NCBI GenBank assembly: GCA_022826385.1
Contig: JAJDUZ010000053.1
Span: forward strand, 62,001-126,000
DNA length: 64,000 nucleotides
Reading direction: 5' to 3'
Source: Silicimonas sp.
GTDB taxonomy: Bacteria; Pseudomonadota; Alphaproteobacteria; Rhodobacterales; Rhodobacteraceae
The notes under the pieces were generated by a model, which ran no database searches, had not been told where the DNA came from, and saw only the letters and a program-made list of their open reading frames with translations. Positions 8,525-17,907 of this stretch are shown one piece after another. Each line of letters starts with the position of its first letter. The first letter of the stretch is position 1. The translations under genes were made by a program, and so were the position numbers.

Positions 8525-10516
8525 ATGAATTATCTTGAGCAGGAGCTGCTGGACCTCCTCAAGTCAGACGAGGCCATTTGGGCCTTCCTTCGGTCTGGCT
8601 CTCTTGATGGCGTCTGGTACTGGGATCTTGAGACCCCGGAAAACGAATATATGAGCCCGGAATTCTGGGAACTCTTCGGGATCGACCCGACCACGAAAGA
8701 GCACAAGGCAGCCGAATGGATGGAGTTGATCCATCCCGACGACCTGGAACTCGCCAAGACGAACGTGGCGCGCCATATCGAGGACCCCAGTCATCCGTAT
8801 GACCAACTTGTCCGATACCGCCATGCGGATGGCAGCACGGGCTGGGTGCGGTGCCGGGGCATGGCGATACGCAATTCCGAAGGCAAGGCAATCCGCCTTT
8901 TGGGCGCACATAACGATGTGACCGCGCAAAAAGTCCAAGAAGAGCGTGCCGCGGAAGACCGCTATGTGCTTGAAACCATTTTTGATGCGGCCACCAGCGG
9001 GATCGTTGCGCTTGATGAGGCGGGCCGGATCCTCCGGATCAACAACAGCGCGCGGCACATGCTGGGCGGTATCTCTGATCCGGTGCCATTCGCTTGGCCG
9101 GAAGCCATCCATTTTCTGGAAGCGGAAACCTTCACACCGCTTGATGCCAGTGCCGACCCGATCCGTCGCGCCCTGTCGGGGCATGTGCTGAAGGGCGAAA
9201 CGCACCTGATGCGGCACGTCCAGTCCGGCGAAGATCGCCGTTACGTCCGCGTGGCCAGCACCGAGATCAAGGATGACGCCAGCGGAATCCGCGTGGTTCT
9301 GGTGATCGACGATGTGTCGAACGAAGAGCGCAACCGTCAGGTCGTCGAACGCAAGAGCCGACTGGACGCATTGGGTCAGTTGACGGGCGGCATTGCCCAT
9401 GACTTCAACAACCTGTTGGCGTCACAGCTCTATGCGGTGGATCTGGCCCGGAAAGCAACCGACCCGGCCAAACGCGACACCTATCTGCAGACGGCCGCAA
9501 GCTCGATCCAGCGCGGCCGGACACTGACCTCGCGCCTGCTCGCCTTCGCGCGACGCCAGCCGGGCCTCGCCTCGGTGCGGCGCACCGCGGATGTCTTCAT
9601 CGAATTCGAGAGACTGGTCCGCCCGATGATCGAGGAAAAGATCGATGTCGTCTTTGCGGTCGAGGATGCCGACCTGCTGCATTTCTGTGACCAGACGCAG
9701 CTTGAAACGGCAATGATGAACCTTGTGCTGAACAGCCGCGACGCCATTCTGCGGGCGGGCACGGGCAGCCGGATCGATATCCGGGCGCGCGCCGTACGCT
9801 CGGCCAATCGCGAGTTGGACCGGAAACAGACATCGGCCGAAAGCGGCAGCGAACCCGAGGGCGGCGGGACCTATCGCTATGTCGAGATCAGCGTGGCCGA
9901 CAATGGGCCGGGCATGGATGCGGAAACGCTGTCGCGCTGCACCGACCCGTTTTTCACCACCAAGGACACCAATTCAGGGACCGGTCTGGGGCTTGCCATG
10001 GTCTATGGCTTCGTGCGTCAGGCGGATGGGGATTTGCGGATCTATTCCGAAGAGAATGTCGGCACCTCGATCCAGATGACATTGCCGCATGGCACGGCGT
10101 TGGGCGCCCGGGAAGAACGCATGCCCGTTGATGCGATCGTGCCGGGGCAGGGGGAAACCCTTCTGGTGGCCGAGGATGAACCGACATTGACACTGATGAT
10201 GACCGACGTCCTGAAGGACCTCGGGTACCAGGTTCTGTCAGCAAACTCGGGTCAGCAGGCGCTTGAGCTTGTTGATGCCGGTCACCATTTCGATTTGCTG
10301 CTGACGGATGTGGTCATGCCGGGCCGCATCGGCGGCTTCGAATTGGCGCGCCGGGTGCGCGAGCGCAAGCCAGACGTGCCGGTCATTTATATCTCGGGCT
10401 ATACCGGGTTCACGTCCAGCGAGATGGGCGATGTGCAAGCGCCGCTTTTGCAGAAACCGGCAACGCCTTCGGAACTGGCCGAGGCCATCCAAAAGGTTCT
10501 GTACGAGAAAGACTGA
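8525..10516 (+). CDS. Hybrid sensor histidine kinase (PAS-PAS-HisKA-HATPase-REC)
   Basis: The 663-residue protein is soluble, with no membrane helices. It has an N-terminal PAS/PAC module (about 20-140, with the PAS_3-like ending HADGSTGWVRCRGMAIR), a second PAS-like segment (about 145-270), a HisKA domain with H292 in GGIAHDFNN, a HATPase domain (DNGPGMD, GTGLGLAMVYG) and a C-terminal receiver with D595 in LLLTDVVMPGRIGG. The layout resembles cytoplasmic light, redox or energy sensors of the HWE-unrelated HDFNN class. The PAS ligand is unknown; I see no LOV cysteine motif (NCRFLQ). It stands alone, without an adjacent output regulator. Confidence 0.9.
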   Translation: MNYLEQELLDLLKSDEAIWAFLRSGSLDGVWYWDLETPENEYMSPEFWELFGIDPTTKEHKAAEWMELIHPDDLELAKTNVARHIEDPSHPYDQLVRYRHADGSTGWVRCRGMAIRNSEGKAIRLLGAHNDVTAQKVQEERAAEDRYVLETIFDAATSGIVALDEAGRILRINNSARHMLGGISDPVPFAWPEAIHFLEAETFTPLDASADPIRRALSGHVLKGETHLMRHVQSGEDRRYVRVASTEIKDDASGIRVVLVIDDVSNEERNRQVVERKSRLDALGQLTGGIAHDFNNLLASQLYAVDLARKATDPAKRDTYLQTAASSIQRGRTLTSRLLAFARRQPGLASVRRTADVFIEFERLVRPMIEEKIDVVFAVEDADLLHFCDQTQLETAMMNLVLNSRDAILRAGTGSRIDIRARAVRSANRELDRKQTSAESGSEPEGGGTYRYVEISVADNGPGMDAETLSRCTDPFFTTKDTNSGTGLGLAMVYGFVRQADGDLRIYSEENVGTSIQMTLPHGTALGAREERMPVDAIVPGQGETLLVAEDEPTLTLMMTDVLKDLGYQVLSANSGQQALELVDAGHHFDLLLTDVVMPGRIGGFELARRVRERKPDVPVIYISGYTGFTSSEMGDVQAPLLQKPATPSELAEAIQKVLYEKD

Positions 10517-10560
10517 AGGGCGTCAGCGCGACCCTGCCGCGCGTGAAGGGTCCCCCAACG

Positions 10561-10591
10561 AAAAAGCGCGCCCCGTGGGGCGCGCTCTTTT
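10561..10591. terminator. Bidirectional intrinsic terminator
   Basis: AAAAA, then the stem GCGCGCCCC-GTG-GGGCGCGC, then TCTTTT gives a strong hairpin flanked by A-rich and T-rich tracts. It can serve both the hybrid-kinase transcript (plus) and the small conserved gene (minus). Confidence 0.85.
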
Positions 10592-10609
10592 CAACGGTAT
10601 GAAACCCGA

Positions 10610-10951
10610 TCAGGCGGCGCGCTTGGCGTCGTCTGCCGCGGCAGCTGCTTCCGCGGCGTTCCGGCGCTCGCTCTCTTCGCGCGACAGCGCGACCGAGGTG
10701 CGGACACCTTTGCCCACGAATTCCATCAGGCCCTTCACAACCCGCTCGTTCGGGTCGATCCCGGCACAGGACAGCACTTCGCGCCCATCGCGCGAGCGTG
10801 CCCAACGGGCGATCTGCTCTGGCCCGTTGCCGTATTTCTTGTCGTCGGCGATGGCATCATCGAGGGCTGCCAAAACAACGGCCGCAAAAAGCTTGCGTGC
10901 GCGGTTGCCCTGCTCGTGATTGAATGCCGTGCCGTCCACAAAATCTGCCAT
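10610..10951 (-). CDS. Conserved small protein of unknown function
   Basis: The 113-residue cytoplasmic protein starts MADFVDGTAFNHEQGNRARK, and AGAAGGA precedes the ATG at a good distance. It is rich in charged residues, predicted mostly helical, and has an Ala-rich tail (AAEAAAAADDAKRAA). I recall near-identical proteins throughout Rhodobacteraceae, possibly under a DUF6280-type name, but cannot confirm this. No catalytic motif is visible. Single gene ending in a shared bidirectional terminator, upstream and divergent of efp. Confidence 0.75.
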   Translation of the reverse strand: MADFVDGTAFNHEQGNRARKLFAAVVLAALDDAIADDKKYGNGPEQIARWARSRDGREVLSCAGIDPNERVVKGLMEFVGKGVRTSVALSREESERRNAAEAAAAADDAKRAA

Positions 10952-11170
10952 GTTTGGTCCTTCTTGTTCTTTACTTACCGCGGCTCTCAGGCGTCCGCCG
11001 TTTATGACGGTTCCGTGACCACTTTTGTTTTTCTTTTTTGGAATGCCTGCTATGCGTTGGACGCATACCTACAGCTTTCCTCCCCAGGTTTTGGCCCGTC
11101 TTGCGGGGCCTTATCGAGTGGAATATAGGGGTTCCGGCCAACGATTCAACAAAAACATGGGTTTACGTGG

Positions 11171-11734
11171 ATGCCGAAGATCAACGGAAATGAGATTCGC
11201 CCGGGGAATATTCTCGAGCACAATGACGGTCTTTGGGCGGCTGTGAAGGTCGACCACGTGAAGCCCGGCAAGGGCGGGGCCTTCGCGCAGGTCGAGCTGA
11301 AGAACCTGCGGAACGGGTCCAAACTGAACGAGCGCTTCCGCTCCGCCGACAAGGTGGAACGGGTCCGGTTGGAGCAAAAAGACCAACAATTCCTGTATGA
11401 ATCGGACGGTATGCTGGTCTTCATGGACAACGAGACCTTCGAACAGATCGAGCTTCCGGCCGACATCCTCGGCGAGCGTCGCCCGTTCCTGCAAGACGGT
11501 ATGGTCATCCAGATCGAGTATTACGAGGCCGAAGCGCTGAGCGCGTCGCTTCCACAGAAAGTGACCTGCACTGTGACCGAAACCGAGCCGGTGGTGAAGG
11601 GTCAGACAGCGGCCAATTCGTTCAAACCTGCGGTCCTCGACAACGGGGTTCGGGTGATGATTCCCCCATTTGTGGGGGAAAACGAGGCGATTATCGTCAA
11701 TACAGAGACTATGGAATACGTCGAACGCGCGTGA
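11171..11734 (+). CDS. efp: Elongation factor P
   Basis: The 187-residue protein has the three-domain EF-P layout: a KOW-like N-terminal domain ([19 protein letters not shown]), a central OB domain and a C-terminal OB domain ending in [14 protein letters not shown]. The loop [10 protein letters not shown] carries Lys34, the residue that EpmA lysylates in many bacteria, so the lysine-type modification is expected. EF-P rescues ribosomes stalled at polyproline stretches. A hairpin overlaps its stop codon. Confidence 0.97.
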   Translation: MPKINGNEIRPGNILEHNDGLWAAVKVDHVKPGKGGAFAQVELKNLRNGSKLNERFRSADKVERVRLEQKDQQFLYESDGMLVFMDNETFEQIELPADILGERRPFLQDGMVIQIEYYEAEALSASLPQKVTCTVTETEPVVKGQTAANSFKPAVLDNGVRVMIPPFVGENEAIIVNTETMEYVERA

Positions 11735-11756
11735 GTCGCGCGTTTCGGCGCTTTTT
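11724..11756 (+). terminator. Intrinsic terminator overlapping the efp stop codon
   Basis: AACGCGCG (11724-11731) pairs perfectly with CGCGCGTT (11737-11744) around a 5-nt loop that contains most of the TGA stop codon. A CTTTTT run follows about 7 nt later. The last codons of efp therefore form the left arm of its own terminator. Confidence 0.65.
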
Positions 11757-11875
11757 CAAGCCAAATCCCTGAAAAGAGGTTTCCGCGCCACGCATGGCCG
11801 GTATTCCCATGAATACCGTGCGTTAAGGCGTTTGACGCGATAAACGCGCCCCAAAGACCTTCCCACTGGAGCCCC

Positions 11876-13528
11876 ATGGTACGCACACTTTCCGCCCTCG
11901 TCGGCGATCCCGCCACGATTGACCGTCCCGAAAGCCCGTTCACGCCCGCACGCCTGCAGATCGAAGTTCTGGCCGGCCTGACCGTCGCACTGGCCCTGGT
12001 GCCGGAAGCGGTTGCCTTCGCCTTTGTCGCCGGTGTGCACCCGCTGGTCGGGCTTTATGCCGCCTTCATCGTCGGGCTTATCACCGCGGTCTTCGGCGGC
12101 CGTCCGGGCATGATCTCGGGCGCGACGGGGGCTCTGGCCGTTGTCATGGTCAGTCTGGTGGCGACCCATGGGCCGGAATACCTGTTCGCAGCCGTGATCC
12201 TTATGGGGCTGATCCAGATCGCCGCAGGTGTGTTGCGGTTCGGCAAGTTCATTCGTCTGGTCCCGCATCCGGTGATGCTGGGCTTCGTCAACGGTCTTGC
12301 GATCGTGATTTTCCTGGCACAGCTCAGCCAGTTCAAAGACCCCGACACACTTGAGGTCACCGGCCACGGCATGGGCGGTGGTGAGTGGCTTTCGGGCACG
12401 CCGCTGTTCCTGATGCTGGCCTTGGTGGCGCTGACGATGGCGATCATCTGGGTGATGCCGCGGATCACCAAGGCGGTGCCTGCGCCGCTGGCGGGCATCG
12501 AGATCGTTGCGCTGATCGTGATCGTCTTCGGCCTCGACGTGCCGCGCGTGGGCGACATGGCCTCGATCGAGGGCGGGTTGCCGACATGGCATAACCCGTT
12601 CGGCGAGGGCGAGGGGCTTTACGGCACGCCGCGGGCGCCGTTCACGCTTGAGACGCTTTGGATCATCCTGCCTTACGCGCTGATCCTTGCCGCTATCGGC
12701 CTGATCGAAAGCCTGCTGACGCTGAACCTTGTGGGCGAGATCACAGGCAAGCGCGGTGGCGCCAGTCAGGAATGCGTCGCTCAGGGGGCTGCAAACACCG
12801 TCACCGGCTTCTTCGCCGGGATGGGCGGTTGCGCGATGATCGGTCAGTCAATGATCAACGTGAAATCGGGTGGCCGCACGCGCATCGCCGGGATCACCGC
12901 CGCGCTTTTCTTGCTGCTTTTCATCGTTGTCGCCAGCCCGGTGATCGAGATGATCCCGCTGGCTGCATTGGTGGGCGTCATGTTCATGGTGGTGATCGGC
13001 ACATTCGCGTGGAACTCGATCAAGGTGCTGACCAAAGTGCCGCTGACGGACGCCTTCGTCATCCTGTTGGTGACCGGCGTGACCGTGGCCTATGACCTTG
13101 CGACCGCGGTCTTCGTCGGCGTCATCGTGTCGGCGCTGGCCTATGCGTGGAACAATGCCACGCGGATCAACGCCACCACGTACGAAACGCCGGAAGGCGC
13201 CAAGGTTTACAAAGTGCGCGGTCCGCTCTTCTTCGGATCGGCCGATGGCTTTGCCGAACTGTTCGACCCGTCAAGCGACCCCAGCCTTGTCATCGTCGAC
13301 TTTGCCGAAAGCCGCGTCGTCGACCAGTCGGCCCTGACCGCGATCGAGGCGATGGCCACAAAGTACGAGGCGGCGGGCAAGGCCCTGCAGCTTCGCCATC
13401 TCAGCCGCGACTGTCACCAGCTTCTGACGAAAGCGGGCAGCCTTGTTGTCGACAGTGACGACGACCCGGATTACGAGATCGCCGTGGATTACAGCGTGCG
13501 CCTTGGCCAGCTTGGGGCGGGGCACTAA
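11876..13528 (+). CDS. SulP/SLC26-family anion transporter with STAS domain
   Basis: The 550-residue protein has about 11 hydrophobic segments from residue 25 to 435, with the SulP signature near the first helices (ALALVPEAVAFAFVAGVHPLVGLYAAF). A C-terminal STAS domain follows (about 445-540; VYKVRGPLFFGSADGF, IVDFAESRVVDQSAL). Family members move sulfate, bicarbonate or other anions; the substrate cannot be assigned. No carbonic anhydrase is adjacent. Its stop codon overlaps that of the convergent acyltransferase gene by 4 nt. Confidence 0.92.
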   Translation: MVRTLSALVGDPATIDRPESPFTPARLQIEVLAGLTVALALVPEAVAFAFVAGVHPLVGLYAAFIVGLITAVFGGRPGMISGATGALAVVMVSLVATHGPEYLFAAVILMGLIQIAAGVLRFGKFIRLVPHPVMLGFVNGLAIVIFLAQLSQFKDPDTLEVTGHGMGGGEWLSGTPLFLMLALVALTMAIIWVMPRITKAVPAPLAGIEIVALIVIVFGLDVPRVGDMASIEGGLPTWHNPFGEGEGLYGTPRAPFTLETLWIILPYALILAAIGLIESLLTLNLVGEITGKRGGASQECVAQGAANTVTGFFAGMGGCAMIGQSMINVKSGGRTRIAGITAALFLLLFIVVASPVIEMIPLAALVGVMFMVVIGTFAWNSIKVLTKVPLTDAFVILLVTGVTVAYDLATAVFVGVIVSALAYAWNNATRINATTYETPEGAKVYKVRGPLFFGSADGFAELFDPSSDPSLVIVDFAESRVVDQSALTAIEAMATKYEAAGKALQLRHLSRDCHQLLTKAGSLVVDSDDDPDYEIAVDYSVRLGQLGAGH

Positions 13529-14895
13529 GCCTGTTCGACAAGATGGCGGATTGAATTGGCGTAATACGCCAGCACCGCCTCTTCGCCAGGGGTCACGGCA
13601 AGCCCCTCGGGCGTTTCGGTCACCAGCCGACGCAGTACCAGCAGGCGCAGACCGGCTTCGACCGCATAGTCCAGATCACCGCGCGGGATATGCACATGCG
13701 CCTTGGTCCCGGTCAGCCGGGCGTGCAGCGCCTCGGTTTCCGCCACCAGCGTCTCGCGCGCAATGGGGCCGGACTGTGCTTCAAGGATGGTGGCAATCAG
13801 CGGCACGGGCAGAATGGGAATGATCGCATTGATCCGGCTTTTCAACTCGGCCCCAAGCGCCTTGGTGGTATCGCCCGGATGGCTCTCGCTGAATTGTGCC
13901 AGTGACACGGGCTCGCCAAATGACACCGCCGCATAGCCAAACTTGTAGAACTTGCCGCGCAGCTTCTTCCAGAGATGCCGGAACGCGAAGCCAACCGCCG
14001 TCGGGATCGCCGCCCGGAACCGGCGCGTGCCGGACTGGTGTGCCTTGATCAACACCCGGTCTTCCAGCACCCGGTCATAGTTCAGCGCCACGGGGACAAA
14101 GACCACATCCCGCCCGTCTGGCCGATAGCCCGAGACGATATAGGACAGGAACCCAAGCTTCGGTTGCGCGATTTTCCCATCAAGCGACAAGCCACCTTCC
14201 GGGAACACCGCCTGCGTCACCCCGCCTTGCGTCGCCATCTGCACATAGCGCGCCAGCACCTTGCGATAGAGCGGGCTGCGCGACTTTCGCCGGATGAAGA
14301 ACGCCCCCATGCTGCGGATCAGCGACGACAGGGGCCAGACCCGCGCCCATTCGCCCACGGCATAGGACAGGGCCGAGCGCTCGGCAGCAAGCCATGTGAC
14401 CAGCAGGTAATCCATGTTCGAGCGGTGGTTCATTACGAAGACCACCGTTGCCTCGGGATCGATGGCCGAGATGTTTTCCTCGTCAAACGCGCCCAGCCTG
14501 ACACGGAACAGCATCTGGCTGACCCATTTCGAAAGGCGGGTGCCGAACCCGAAATAAGCACTGGCCGAAAACGACGGCACGATTTCGCGCGCATAGCGTT
14601 CGACCTGTTCGAAGGCGACGTCCTCGCGCAGCCCGGCCTCGGCGGTGTGTGCGACGATGGCCTCGGCCACTTCGGGGTCGTATTTCAAACGCTGGATCAT
14701 GTCGGTGCGACGCGCCAGCTTGAACGGCTCTATGGGACGTTCCAGCCGCTTGTTGACCTCGGCCACCACACGCTCGGCGCGCTTGCGGAAGAACCAGCGG
14801 ATCGACGGACCGATGACACGCTCGAGGATCGAAAGAGCGGCGAAAAGCGCGACCAGAAGAAGGACCCATACCGGTACGGCGACCGTTTCAAACAT
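13525..14895 (-). CDS. PlsB-like glycerol-3-phosphate/lysophosphatidate acyltransferase
   Basis: The protein is 456 residues from the ATG at 14895; a TTG at 14931 would add twelve residues encoded by palindrome sequence, so I rejected it. It has one N-terminal membrane helix (about 5-28), acyltransferase motif I NHRSNMD (H157-x4-D162), a GAFFIRR-type motif II and motif III FPEGGLS near residue 238. The length and the VFVMNHRSNMDYLL block favour a PlsB-type enzyme over the shorter PlsC. It acts at the inner membrane in phospholipid synthesis. Confidence 0.85.
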   Translation of the reverse strand: MFETVAVPVWVLLLVALFAALSILERVIGPSIRWFFRKRAERVVAEVNKRLERPIEPFKLARRTDMIQRLKYDPEVAEAIVAHTAEAGLREDVAFEQVERYAREIVPSFSASAYFGFGTRLSKWVSQMLFRVRLGAFDEENISAIDPEATVVFVMNHRSNMDYLLVTWLAAERSALSYAVGEWARVWPLSSLIRSMGAFFIRRKSRSPLYRKVLARYVQMATQGGVTQAVFPEGGLSLDGKIAQPKLGFLSYIVSGYRPDGRDVVFVPVALNYDRVLEDRVLIKAHQSGTRRFRAAIPTAVGFAFRHLWKKLRGKFYKFGYAAVSFGEPVSLAQFSESHPGDTTKALGAELKSRINAIIPILPVPLIATILEAQSGPIARETLVAETEALHARLTGTKAHVHIPRGDLDYAVEAGLRLLVLRRLVTETPEGLAVTPGEEAVLAYYANSIRHLVEQA

Positions 14896-14904
14896 GTCGC
14901 GCGT

Positions 14905-14950
14905 CCAAGTTTCTTTCAAGAAACTTGGCAAAACTCAGCGTCGAGTTTTG
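14905..14950. repeat. Two tandem perfect palindromes between nlpD and the acyltransferase gene
   Basis: CCAAGTTTCTT-TC-AAGAAACTTGG (14905-14928, 11-bp stem) is followed at once by CAAAACTC-AGCGTC-GAGTTTTG (14929-14950, 8-bp stem). Neither has a following T-tract. They resemble iterated intergenic palindromes and belong with the tandem-hairpin clusters at 22597, 42777 and 63680. Confidence 0.8.
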
Positions 14951-14966
14951 CCCCGTCATTCCGTCC

Positions 14967-16151
14967 TCAGTTCAGGTATGGTCCCGGATCGACGCTGTCG
15001 AACCCTTCGCGCACTTCAAAATGCAGGAACGGCGGGGCAGACGACCGGACCACGGCGATTTGCTCGCCCCGGCGGACGCTGTCGCCTTTCTCAACGGCGA
15101 TCTCGTCAACACCGGCATACACCGTCAGCAGGTTGCCCGAGTGCCGGATGACAAGGATCGGCACCTGATCGGTGTCGCGCGTAATGGCGGCCACGGTGCC
15201 ATCATCGGCGGCGACAACCTGGCTGCCAGCATTGGCCGAGATGCCGATGCCTTCGTTCGTGCCCTTGGCATAGGGGCGAATGATTGCGCCTTGCACGGGC
15301 ATCGTGAGCTTCGAGGTGTCAGAAGCTGCGGTCTGCGTGTTTTCAAGCGGCTTCGGTGCCTCGGGCGCGGGGGCCGCAGCCACCGGGGCCGGGTCTGACG
15401 CGCGTGCCGCGACAACCGGTTCCGGGTCGTCGGTCGGCAAGGGGCGCGAGGCCGAGGGCGGCACAGGGGTCGAACTGCCGACACCCGGTCCCTCGATCGA
15501 GGCCACGCGCACATTCTGCGACTGCACCGGGTTGGCCGGGATCGGGATCAGCAGGTATTGGCCCACGCGCAAGGCAAGGTCCGGGCCAAGGCCGTTCCAT
15601 TCCGCCAATTCGGCGACCGGGATGTCATAGGTGCGGGCGATCGAGAACGCTGTCTCGCCAGGTCTGACGCGGTGACGCGAGGGCTCGTCGCCGATCATCG
15701 GGGCGGACGATGTGCCCGACGTTTCGATGGCATCGCCTGCAAGGGCGACAACATCGACCGAGCCATCCGCACCCAGCGGCATCGGTTCTGCGGTGACGCG
15801 ACGCGGCAACGCCAGGATCTCGCCTTCGCGCAGGATGACGGTGTCGGGCAGGGTGTTGTGCCGGGCCAGTTCCTCGGCCGGAAGACCGATCCGCGCCGCA
15901 ACGGTTTTCACCGTGTCGCCGCGCCGGGCCATTGCGACCTGATAGCCGGGATAGGTGACCACGCCGCGCTCGTCCGGCTGGGGCCGTGCCACAGACGCCG
16001 TCTGCGCCGCTTCCGAGGTGTCAAGCTGACCGGCGCTGCCGCGCAGGTCCATGTCGAACCCGTCGAAGAAACTTCCACCGGTTCCGCCGCTACAGCCAGC
16101 CAACGCCAATACGCTGCCGGTCATCAGGATCTTGAATGCCGCGTTTCTCAT
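14967..16151 (-). CDS. nlpD: NlpD-like lipoprotein: two LysM domains and degenerate LytM/M23 domain
   Basis: The 394-residue protein has a lipobox (LALAGC), two LysM peptidoglycan-binding modules (about 80-130 and 165-215), a Pro/Ala-rich linker and a C-terminal LytM domain ending LHFEVREGFDSVDPGPYL. The metal-binding HxxxD is replaced (NEGIGISA) and the HxH motif has only one His (FLHFEV). It is therefore probably not an active peptidase but an amidase activator for cell division, as in NlpD/EnvC. The ATG at 16151 has GAGGAG upstream. It lies downstream of surE-pcm, the classic order. Confidence 0.9.
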   Translation of the reverse strand: MRNAAFKILMTGSVLALAGCSGGTGGSFFDGFDMDLRGSAGQLDTSEAAQTASVARPQPDERGVVTYPGYQVAMARRGDTVKTVAARIGLPAEELARHNTLPDTVILREGEILALPRRVTAEPMPLGADGSVDVVALAGDAIETSGTSSAPMIGDEPSRHRVRPGETAFSIARTYDIPVAELAEWNGLGPDLALRVGQYLLIPIPANPVQSQNVRVASIEGPGVGSSTPVPPSASRPLPTDDPEPVVAARASDPAPVAAAPAPEAPKPLENTQTAASDTSKLTMPVQGAIIRPYAKGTNEGIGISANAGSQVVAADDGTVAAITRDTDQVPILVIRHSGNLLTVYAGVDEIAVEKGDSVRRGEQIAVVRSSAPPFLHFEVREGFDSVDPGPYLN

Positions 16152-16316
16152 GATCTGCCTACTCCTCACCGCGTTACCAAGGCCCTCTTTGCGGAGCCGT
16201 TTCGAAGGCCGACCGCTACATATGGGTCGCACCGCCTGCCATTTCACAAGATGTTAACACTTTTCGACCGTGTTGTGCCAGTGAAATTCCGCGAAAACCT
16301 GCGGGAAATCAGCGCC

Positions 16317-16958
16317 TCAGTCGGCCCCCATGCCCTCGACCAGCGGAACGAAGCGCACCTGTCGCAACTCGTCATAGTCGAAGCCGGTTTCGGTGCGGGT
16401 GACCTTGATCAGCGCCTGAACCGCGTCCGATTGCCCGACCGGCACCACCATGATGCCGCCGACCTTGAGCTCGGCCAGCAGCGGACCCGGCGGGTCTTCG
16501 GCGGCGGCGGTGATCAGGATGCGGTCGAAGGGCGCCTGTTCCGGCAGTCCGCGCGTGCCGTCCGAGGCGATTGCCGTGATGTTTGCCAGATCGAGCGCGT
16601 CGAAGACCGCCTGCGCCTCGGTCACCAGCCGCTTGTGGCGGTCCATCGTATAGACGCGCCGCGCCAATTGGCTGAGGATCGCAGCCTGATAGCCCGAGCC
16701 GGTTCCGATCTCGAGCACCTTGTGGCGCGGATCAACTTGCAAGGCCTGCGTCATCAACCCGACAATCGACGGCTGGCTGATCGTCTGACCACAGGCGATC
16801 GGCAGCGGCATGTCCTCGTAGGCGCGCTCGGCAAACAGGCCCTTCACGAACGCGCCACGGTCGATCTTTTCCATCGCTTCAAGGACGCGTTTGTCCATCA
16901 CCCCGCGCGAGCGGAGGGCGAAGAGAAACTGCATCTTGGCTTCAGCGTCGAGGGTCAT
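16317..16958 (-). CDS. pcm: Protein-L-isoaspartate O-methyltransferase
   Basis: The 213-residue SAM-dependent methyltransferase has the PCMT region [18 protein letters not shown] and SAM-binding motif [16 protein letters not shown]. It repairs isoaspartyl residues in aged proteins. The ATG at 16958 overlaps the surE stop by 4 nt (ATGA), which fixes the start and suggests translational coupling. Confidence 0.96.
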   Translation of the reverse strand: MTLDAEAKMQFLFALRSRGVMDKRVLEAMEKIDRGAFVKGLFAERAYEDMPLPIACGQTISQPSIVGLMTQALQVDPRHKVLEIGTGSGYQAAILSQLARRVYTMDRHKRLVTEAQAVFDALDLANITAIASDGTRGLPEQAPFDRILITAAAEDPPGPLLAELKVGGIMVVPVGQSDAVQALIKVTRTETGFDYDELRQVRFVPLVEGMGAD

Positions 16959-17743
16959 GTGTCGAGCCGTGCCTTCAATGTGTCCAGCGTCTCGTGCGCG
17001 GTCAGGTCGGCGCGAAGCGGCGTGATCGAGATGTAGCCCTCTAGATTGGCGGCCACGTCGCTGCCCGGCACGGTCGGCAAATGCTGCGGCCCGCCCTTCA
17101 CCCAAAGGAACATGCGGCCCGAGGGCGAGCGATGCGGTTCGACCCCCATATTGGTTTCCTTGCGCCAGCCCTGCGTGGTGATGCGCTGGCCTTTCACGGC
17201 GTCGGCGGGCACCGGCGGGAAATTGACGTTGTAGAACAGCCGATAATCGCTGTCGTCCCAGATCCCGTGCCGCAACAGGCTGCGCACCATCGCGGTGCCA
17301 TGCACCGAAGCGGCTTCAAACGGGTTGTCCAAGCTGTTGTTATCGGGGCCATAAAACTGGCTGAGCGCAATCGAGGGCAAGCCTTGCAGGGCCGCTTCCA
17401 TCGATGCGCCGATGGTGCCGGAGTAAAGCACGTTTTCGGCGGCGTTGTTGCCCCGATTGACGCCCGAGAGCACCAGATCGGGCGGGTTGTCCTTCATCAC
17501 CTGATAGAGCGCGGCCAGCACGCAATCGGCGGGCGAGCCCTCGGCGGCGAACCGGCGCGGCCCGAATTGCGACAGCATCGTCGGATGCGTGTAGCTGATG
17601 CAATGGCCGACGCCCGATTGCTCGAAAGCGGGCGCAACGGTCCAGACCTCGCCATCGTCGCCCGCCAATTCGGTCGCGATGGCTTCAAGGACTTTCAGGC
17701 CGGGGGCGTTGATCCCGTCGTCATTGGTGATGAGTATGCGCAT
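16955..17743 (-). CDS. surE: 5'/3'-nucleotidase SurE
   Basis: The 262-residue protein begins [20 protein letters not shown], with the metal-binding Asp pair DD, followed by GVNRGNN and YSGTIGAS motifs. SurE is a divalent-metal nucleotidase with survival and stress roles. It heads the surE-pcm-nlpD unit. A near-CtrA site (TTAA-N7-TTAG at 17865-17879) lies about 120 bp upstream. Confidence 0.96.
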   Translation of the reverse strand: MRILITNDDGINAPGLKVLEAIATELAGDDGEVWTVAPAFEQSGVGHCISYTHPTMLSQFGPRRFAAEGSPADCVLAALYQVMKDNPPDLVLSGVNRGNNAAENVLYSGTIGASMEAALQGLPSIALSQFYGPDNNSLDNPFEAASVHGTAMVRSLLRHGIWDDSDYRLFYNVNFPPVPADAVKGQRITTQGWRKETNMGVEPHRSPSGRMFLWVKGGPQHLPTVPGSDVAANLEGYISITPLRADLTAHETLDTLKARLDT

Positions 17744-17907
17744 GACCCTGACTTATTGGACGCGCTTCGGGTCGGCAAGGTGGCACGCAAGGTCGCGGGC
17801 CGAATCGAAAAACGGCAGTCCGTTATGCCACCGTTCTCCCACCCCTATTATACCGTGCGCCGGGTTAAAGCGGCGTTAGGTCAGGCTGGGGGAACGCGCA
17901 TCAAACC

